Source of the DNA: Burkholderia contaminans
GTDB taxonomy: Bacteria; Pseudomonadota; Gammaproteobacteria; Burkholderiales; Burkholderiaceae
Direction of reading: 5' to 3'
DNA length: 64,000 nucleotides
Assembly (NCBI RefSeq): GCF_029633825.1
Contig: NZ_CP090642.1
Location: forward strand, 434,001 to 498,000
Notes under the pieces: generated by a model
The model's database searches: none
What the model was told of the DNA's origin: nothing
The model's input: only the letters and a program-made list of their open reading frames with translations
Position numbers and translations under genes: made by a program
Shown: piece after piece, positions 60,160 through 64,000 of the stretch
Numbering within the stretch: the stretch's first letter is position 1
Layout: every line of letters starts with the position of its first letter

Positions 60160-60233
60160 GCCACGTACCGACGATCCGGCGCGGGCGGCGGCGTGGCGGC
60201 CGCCCGGGCACTGACCGCTTCGAGGGAGGATGC

Positions 60234-61748
60234 ATGGAGAGATCGCCGGTGGTCGAGATGATCGGCATCGACAAGTCGTTTCCGGGCGTGAACGCGCTGC
60301 AGCGCGTGAACTTCCGGCTGTTTCCGGGTGAGATCCACGCGCTGATGGGCCAGAACGGCGCGGGCAAGTCGACGCTGATCAACGTGCTCACCGGCGTGCA
60401 TGCGCACGACGCGGGCGAGATTCGCGTCGGCGGCGCGCCGGTGAATTTCGCCGCGCCGCGTGAGGCCGAGGCGGCCGGCATCCAGACGCTCTACCAGGAA
60501 GTGAACCTGTGCGCGAACCTGTCGGTCGCGGAGAACATCTTCGCGGGCCGGCAGCCGATGCGGCGCGGCGCGATCGACTGGAACACGATCCATGCGCGCT
60601 CGCGCGCGGCGCTGGCCGAACTCGACCTGTCGCTCGACGTCACGCGCTCGCTCGACGCGTATCCGATCGCCGTGCAGCAGATGGTGGCGATCGCACGGGC
60701 CGTGTCGGTCGACGCGCGCGTGTTGATTCTCGACGAGCCGACGTCGAGCCTCGACGACGGCGAGGTCGCGCGGCTGTTCGACGTGCTGCGTCGGCTGAAG
60801 GCATCGGGCATCGCGATCCTGTTCGTCACGCACTTTCTCGAGCAGACCTATGCGGTGTCCGACCGGATCACCGTGATGCGCAACGGCGAGCGCGAAGGCG
60901 AGTATCTCGCGCGCGACTTGCCGGTCGACGTGCTGGTCGCGAAGATGACCGGCCGCGAACGGATGTCCGACACGCTGCAGGCCGGTGCGGCAGCGGTCGA
61001 ACGCACCGCGGGCGAGGCGGAACCGTTCCTGTCGATGCAGCAGGTCGGCCGGCGCGGGATGATGAGCCCGCTCGACCTCGACGTGCGGCCCGGCGAGATC
61101 GTCGGGCTGGCCGGGCTGCTCGGCTCGGGGCGCACCGAAACCGCGCAGCTGGCATTCGCCGCGGAACGTGCGGACACCGGCGCGATCGAGATCGACGGCG
61201 CACGCACGCGGCTCGCGTCGCCGCACGACGCGGTCCGCAACGGCATCGCGTATTGCCCGGAGGATCGCAAGAAGGAGGGCATCGTCGCCGCGCTGTCGAT
61301 CCGCGAGAACATCATTCTCGCGCTGCAGGCGCGGCGCGGCTGGTGGCGGCTGATCGGGCGGGCACGGCAGCGCGAGCTCGCCGATACGTACATCGCACGG
61401 CTCGGCATCAAGGCGCGCGACGCGGAGCAGCCGATCGGGCTGCTGTCGGGCGGCAACCAGCAGAAGGTGCTGCTCGCGCGCTGGCTCGCGACGGAGCCGA
61501 AGCTGCTGATCCTCGACGAGCCGACGCGCGGCATCGACGTCGCCGCGAAATTCGACATCATGGAGCGCGTGCTCGCGCTGTGCGCGCAAGGGCTCGCGAT
61601 CCTGTTCATCTCGTCGGAGATCAGCGAAGTCGTGCGCGTGAGCCACCGGATCGCGGTGTTGCGCGACCGCCGCAAGGTCGCCGAACTCACCGGCGCCGAT
61701 GCATCCGAGGAGCAGGTGTACCGGCTGATCGCGGGGGGCCAGTCATGA
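60234..61748 (+). CDS. ytfR: Sugar ABC transporter ATP-binding protein, YtfR type
   Basis: A 504-residue double ATPase. The first nucleotide-binding domain has Walker A GQNGAGKST near residue 41 and Walker B ILDEPTSSLD near 166. The second has signature LSGGNQQKVLLARWL near 404 and ILDEPTRGIDV. Its P-loop position reads GLLGSGRTETAQL, the usual degenerate second Walker A of RbsA/MglA-type proteins. GGGAGG precedes the ATG. Translationally coupled to the next gene by ATGA. Confidence 0.95.
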   Translation: MERSPVVEMIGIDKSFPGVNALQRVNFRLFPGEIHALMGQNGAGKSTLINVLTGVHAHDAGEIRVGGAPVNFAAPREAEAAGIQTLYQEVNLCANLSVAENIFAGRQPMRRGAIDWNTIHARSRAALAELDLSLDVTRSLDAYPIAVQQMVAIARAVSVDARVLILDEPTSSLDDGEVARLFDVLRRLKASGIAILFVTHFLEQTYAVSDRITVMRNGEREGEYLARDLPVDVLVAKMTGRERMSDTLQAGAAAVERTAGEAEPFLSMQQVGRRGMMSPLDLDVRPGEIVGLAGLLGSGRTETAQLAFAAERADTGAIEIDGARTRLASPHDAVRNGIAYCPEDRKKEGIVAALSIRENIILALQARRGWWRLIGRARQRELADTYIARLGIKARDAEQPIGLLSGGNQQKVLLARWLATEPKLLILDEPTRGIDVAAKFDIMERVLALCAQGLAILFISSEISEVVRVSHRIAVLRDRRKVAELTGADASEEQVYRLIAGGQS

Positions 61749-62785
61749 CGCTGCTGCGCACGCTGTTTCGTCATTCGCTCGCGTGGCCTGTGTTGACGCT
61801 CGTGCTGCTGTTCGCGCTCGACGTCGCGCATCGCCCGGGCTTCCTGTCGATCACGCTGCTCGACGGTCACCTGTTCGGCGCGCCGGTCGACATCCTGAAC
61901 CGCGCGGCGCCGCTCGTGATCGTGTCGCTCGGGATGACGCTCGTGATCGCGACCCGCGGGATCGACATCTCGGTCGGCGCGATCGTCGCGATCGCAGGGG
62001 CGGCCGCGGCGATCGTGCTCGACGCGGACCCGTCGCGGGTCGGCACGGCACTGGCCGCCGCGCTCGGCGTCGGGCTGCTGGCCGGCGCATGGAACGGGCT
62101 GCTGGTGGCGTTCGTCGGGATGCAGCCGATCATCGCGACGCTGATCCTGATGGTGGCCGGCCGCGGCGTCGCGCAACTGCTGACGGGCGGCCAGATCATC
62201 CCGATCGGCGCGCCCGGCTACCTCGCGCTCGGCGGCGGCTATCTCGCGGCCGCGCCGTGCGCGGTGTGGATCGCGCTGGCGACGATCGCCGCGACCGCGC
62301 TGCTGGTGAACCGCACCGCGCTCGGGCTGTTCATCCGTGCGATCGGCGTGAACCCGGTCGCGACACGGCTCGTGGGGTTGCGCTCGGGCGCGATCGTGTT
62401 CGGCGTGTACCTGTGCTCGGGCGTGATGTCGGCGCTCGCGGGCATCCTGGCCAGCTCGAACGTGCGCAGCGCCGACGGCAACAACGCGGGGCTGCTGCTC
62501 GAACTCGACGCGATCCTCGCGGTGACGCTCGGCGGCACGTCGCTGCTCGGCGGCCGCTTCAGCCTCGCCGGCTCGGTGCTCGGCGCGCTGATCATCCAGA
62601 CGCTCACCTACACGACCTATTCGATCGGCGTGCCGCCGGAGGCGACGCTCGTCGTCAAGGCGGTCGTCGTGATCGTCGTGACGCTGATCCAGTCGGACGC
62701 GGCGCGCGCGCTGGTCGTCCGGCACGCGTCGCGGCTGCTGTCATCCGCGCGTTCGCGCGCCACCTCCGGAGCGACGCCGCGATGA
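61745..62785 (+). CDS. ytfT: Sugar ABC transporter permease, YtfT type
   Basis: A 346-residue inner-membrane permease of the RbsC/BPD_transp_2 family with about ten hydrophobic segments. The motif SLGMTLVIATRGIDISVGAIVAIAG near residue 60 and LGGTSLLGGRFSLAGSVLGALII near residue 258 are the family's conserved loops. It forms a heterodimer with YjfF. Start and stop overlap neighbours by 4 bases. Confidence 0.94.
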   Translation: MTLLRTLFRHSLAWPVLTLVLLFALDVAHRPGFLSITLLDGHLFGAPVDILNRAAPLVIVSLGMTLVIATRGIDISVGAIVAIAGAAAAIVLDADPSRVGTALAAALGVGLLAGAWNGLLVAFVGMQPIIATLILMVAGRGVAQLLTGGQIIPIGAPGYLALGGGYLAAAPCAVWIALATIAATALLVNRTALGLFIRAIGVNPVATRLVGLRSGAIVFGVYLCSGVMSALAGILASSNVRSADGNNAGLLLELDAILAVTLGGTSLLGGRFSLAGSVLGALIIQTLTYTTYSIGVPPEATLVVKAVVVIVVTLIQSDAARALVVRHASRLLSSARSRATSGATPR

Positions 62786-63870
62786 ACCGATTCCTTGGCC
62801 GGCTCGCCGATCCGCGCACACTGCCGATCGTCGTGACGGTCGTGCTGTTCGCCGCGCTGTTCGGCTTCGGGTCCGTGACCTACACGGGCTTTTTCTCGAT
62901 GCAGGTGCTGACCGGGCTGCTCGTCGACAACGCCTTCCTGCTGATCGTCGCGATCGGGATGACGTTCGTGATCGTGTCGGGCGGGATCGACCTGTCGGTC
63001 GGCTCGGTCGTCGCGCTGACGACGATCTTCTGCGCGGTCGGCGCCGAGCGGCTGCACTGGCCCGTGTGGGTGATCGTGCCGCTGGCGCTCGCGTTCGGCG
63101 CGCTGTACGGCGCGGCGATGGGTGCGTTGATCCATTATTTCCGGCTGCAGCCGTTCATCGTCACGCTGGCCGGGATGTTTCTCGCACGCGGCGCGTGCTT
63201 CCTGATCACGACGCAGTCGATCACGATCAACGAGCCGGTGTTTCATGCGATCGCGGGCTTCAGCGTGCCGGTGGGCGGCGGCACGTTGAGCGCGGGCGCG
63301 TTGATCGCGCTTGCGACGCTGGCCGGCGCGATCTACGTCGCGCATTTCACGCGCTTCGGCCGCAACGTCTACGCGATCGGCGGCAACGAGCGTTCGGCGC
63401 TGCTGATGGGGCTGCCGGTCGCGCGCACGAAGGTCGGCGTGTACGCGCTGAGCGGCTTCTGTTCGGCGCTCGGCGGCGTGGTCTTCACGCTGTACGTGCT
63501 GTCGGGCTACGGGTTGCAGGCACAGGGGATGGAGCTCGACGCGATCGCCGCGACCGTGATCGGCGGCACGCTGCTCACCGGCGGCGTGGGCTACGTGATC
63601 GGCTCGGTGTTCGGGGTCGGCATCCTCGGCACGATCCAGGTGCTGATCACGTTCGACGGCACGTTGAGTTCGTGGTGGACGCGGATCGTGGTCGGCGCGC
63701 TGCTGTGCGTGTTCTGCGTGCTGCAACGGGTGATCGAACGGCACGCGGCGCGGCGGCGCACGGGCGGCACGGGGCTTGGGGCGCCGAGGTCGAAACGGGG
63801 CCCCGCACAGGCGCGGCCGGCATCGCCCGACGAGGATGCCGCGCTGGTTTCGACGATGCGGCGGCTGTAG
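62782..63870 (+). CDS. yjfF: Sugar ABC transporter permease, YjfF type
   Basis: A 362-residue second permease of the same family. GMTFVIVSGGIDLSVGSVVALTT near residue 58 and IGGTLLTGGVGYVIGSVFGVGIL near residue 263 are its conserved loops. The C-terminal 35 residues are a hydrophilic Arg/Pro-rich tail longer than in E. coli YjfF. It completes the transporter; no LacI-type regulator is found in the window. Confidence 0.93.
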   Translation: MNRFLGRLADPRTLPIVVTVVLFAALFGFGSVTYTGFFSMQVLTGLLVDNAFLLIVAIGMTFVIVSGGIDLSVGSVVALTTIFCAVGAERLHWPVWVIVPLALAFGALYGAAMGALIHYFRLQPFIVTLAGMFLARGACFLITTQSITINEPVFHAIAGFSVPVGGGTLSAGALIALATLAGAIYVAHFTRFGRNVYAIGGNERSALLMGLPVARTKVGVYALSGFCSALGGVVFTLYVLSGYGLQAQGMELDAIAATVIGGTLLTGGVGYVIGSVFGVGILGTIQVLITFDGTLSSWWTRIVVGALLCVFCVLQRVIERHAARRRTGGTGLGAPRSKRGPAQARPASPDEDAALVSTMRRL

Positions 63871-64000
63871 CGCGCGCATCGGTCCGCGGGGGCGGCAGCG
63901 GCACGAAGCATCCTGACGCGACGGCGGGCGGTGCCGATGCGCGGGCTGCCGCATCCGGCGGCCCGCCGGTGCCCGATCGGCGCGCGTGCGACGCGGTGGC

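Overview
The window is GC-rich DNA with Burkholderia-type gene content and codon use, most likely from the Burkholderia cepacia complex. The gene content suggests a secondary replicon: a secondary-metabolite operon beside a LysR regulator, an exopolysaccharide locus, an H-NS-like protein, a type IB topoisomerase and sugar transporters. No rRNA, tRNA, CRISPR array, insertion sequence or replication origin was found.

Left edge (1-4840): a short-chain dehydrogenase preceded by two near-identical palindromes, then a three-gene TRAP transporter (dctPQM) with a palindrome in its leader and a strong hairpin terminator behind it.

Biosynthetic operon (4879-30936): 23 minus-strand genes packed end to end (mostly overlapping or separated by a few bases) from 28650 down to 4879, and two plus-strand genes diverging from the same promoter region. 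The enzymes are a fatty acyl-AMP ligase, an acyl carrier protein, an acyl-CoA-type ligase, a fold-III PLP decarboxylase, two KAS III-like proteins plus a probable third thiolase-fold protein, an acyl-CoA dehydrogenase and a degenerate relative, a citrate synthase homologue, a methyltransferase, a TauD-like dioxygenase, two ferritin-like diiron proteins, a membrane desaturase and a flavin oxidase. Two export modules are included. One is a plain ABC-2 exporter. The other is a Lol-like set: FtsX/LolE-type permease, LolD-type ATPase, periplasmic LolA-like carrier and outer-membrane barrel. Content and order match what I recall of the ShvR-controlled afc (antifungal) cluster of B. cenocepacia, whose membrane-associated lipid or lipopeptide product has not, to my knowledge, been fully solved. 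A LysR gene, probably shvR, follows at 31550.

Spacer (32737-38573): an alpha/beta hydrolase, a ProP-type MFS transporter, a long noncoding stretch and a GlxA-type AraC regulator.

Exopolysaccharide locus (38574-56179): an initiating sugar-phosphate transferase, Wza/Wzb/Wzc, a Wzx flippase, a KpsS/KpsC-like Kdo transferase, an O-acetyltransferase, two glycosyltransferases, a dedicated Kdo pathway (kdsA, kdsC, kdsB, kdsD), then on the minus strand a secreted sialidase-like protein, a Wzy-like polymerase, a PAP2 phosphatase and galU. The inventory fits an O-acetylated tetrasaccharide repeat of three hexoses and one Kdo, like the galactose/Kdo polysaccharide known from Burkholderia.

Right edge (56180-64000): a miniature FlhD-like protein, an H-NS-family protein, a type IB topoisomerase, and a complete ytfQRT-yjfF sugar ABC transporter.

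Three otherwise intact genes (KAS III-like 14152-15242, wzx, kdsC) each carry one single-base frameshift in a short G/C run. That pattern looks more like sequencing error than decay.
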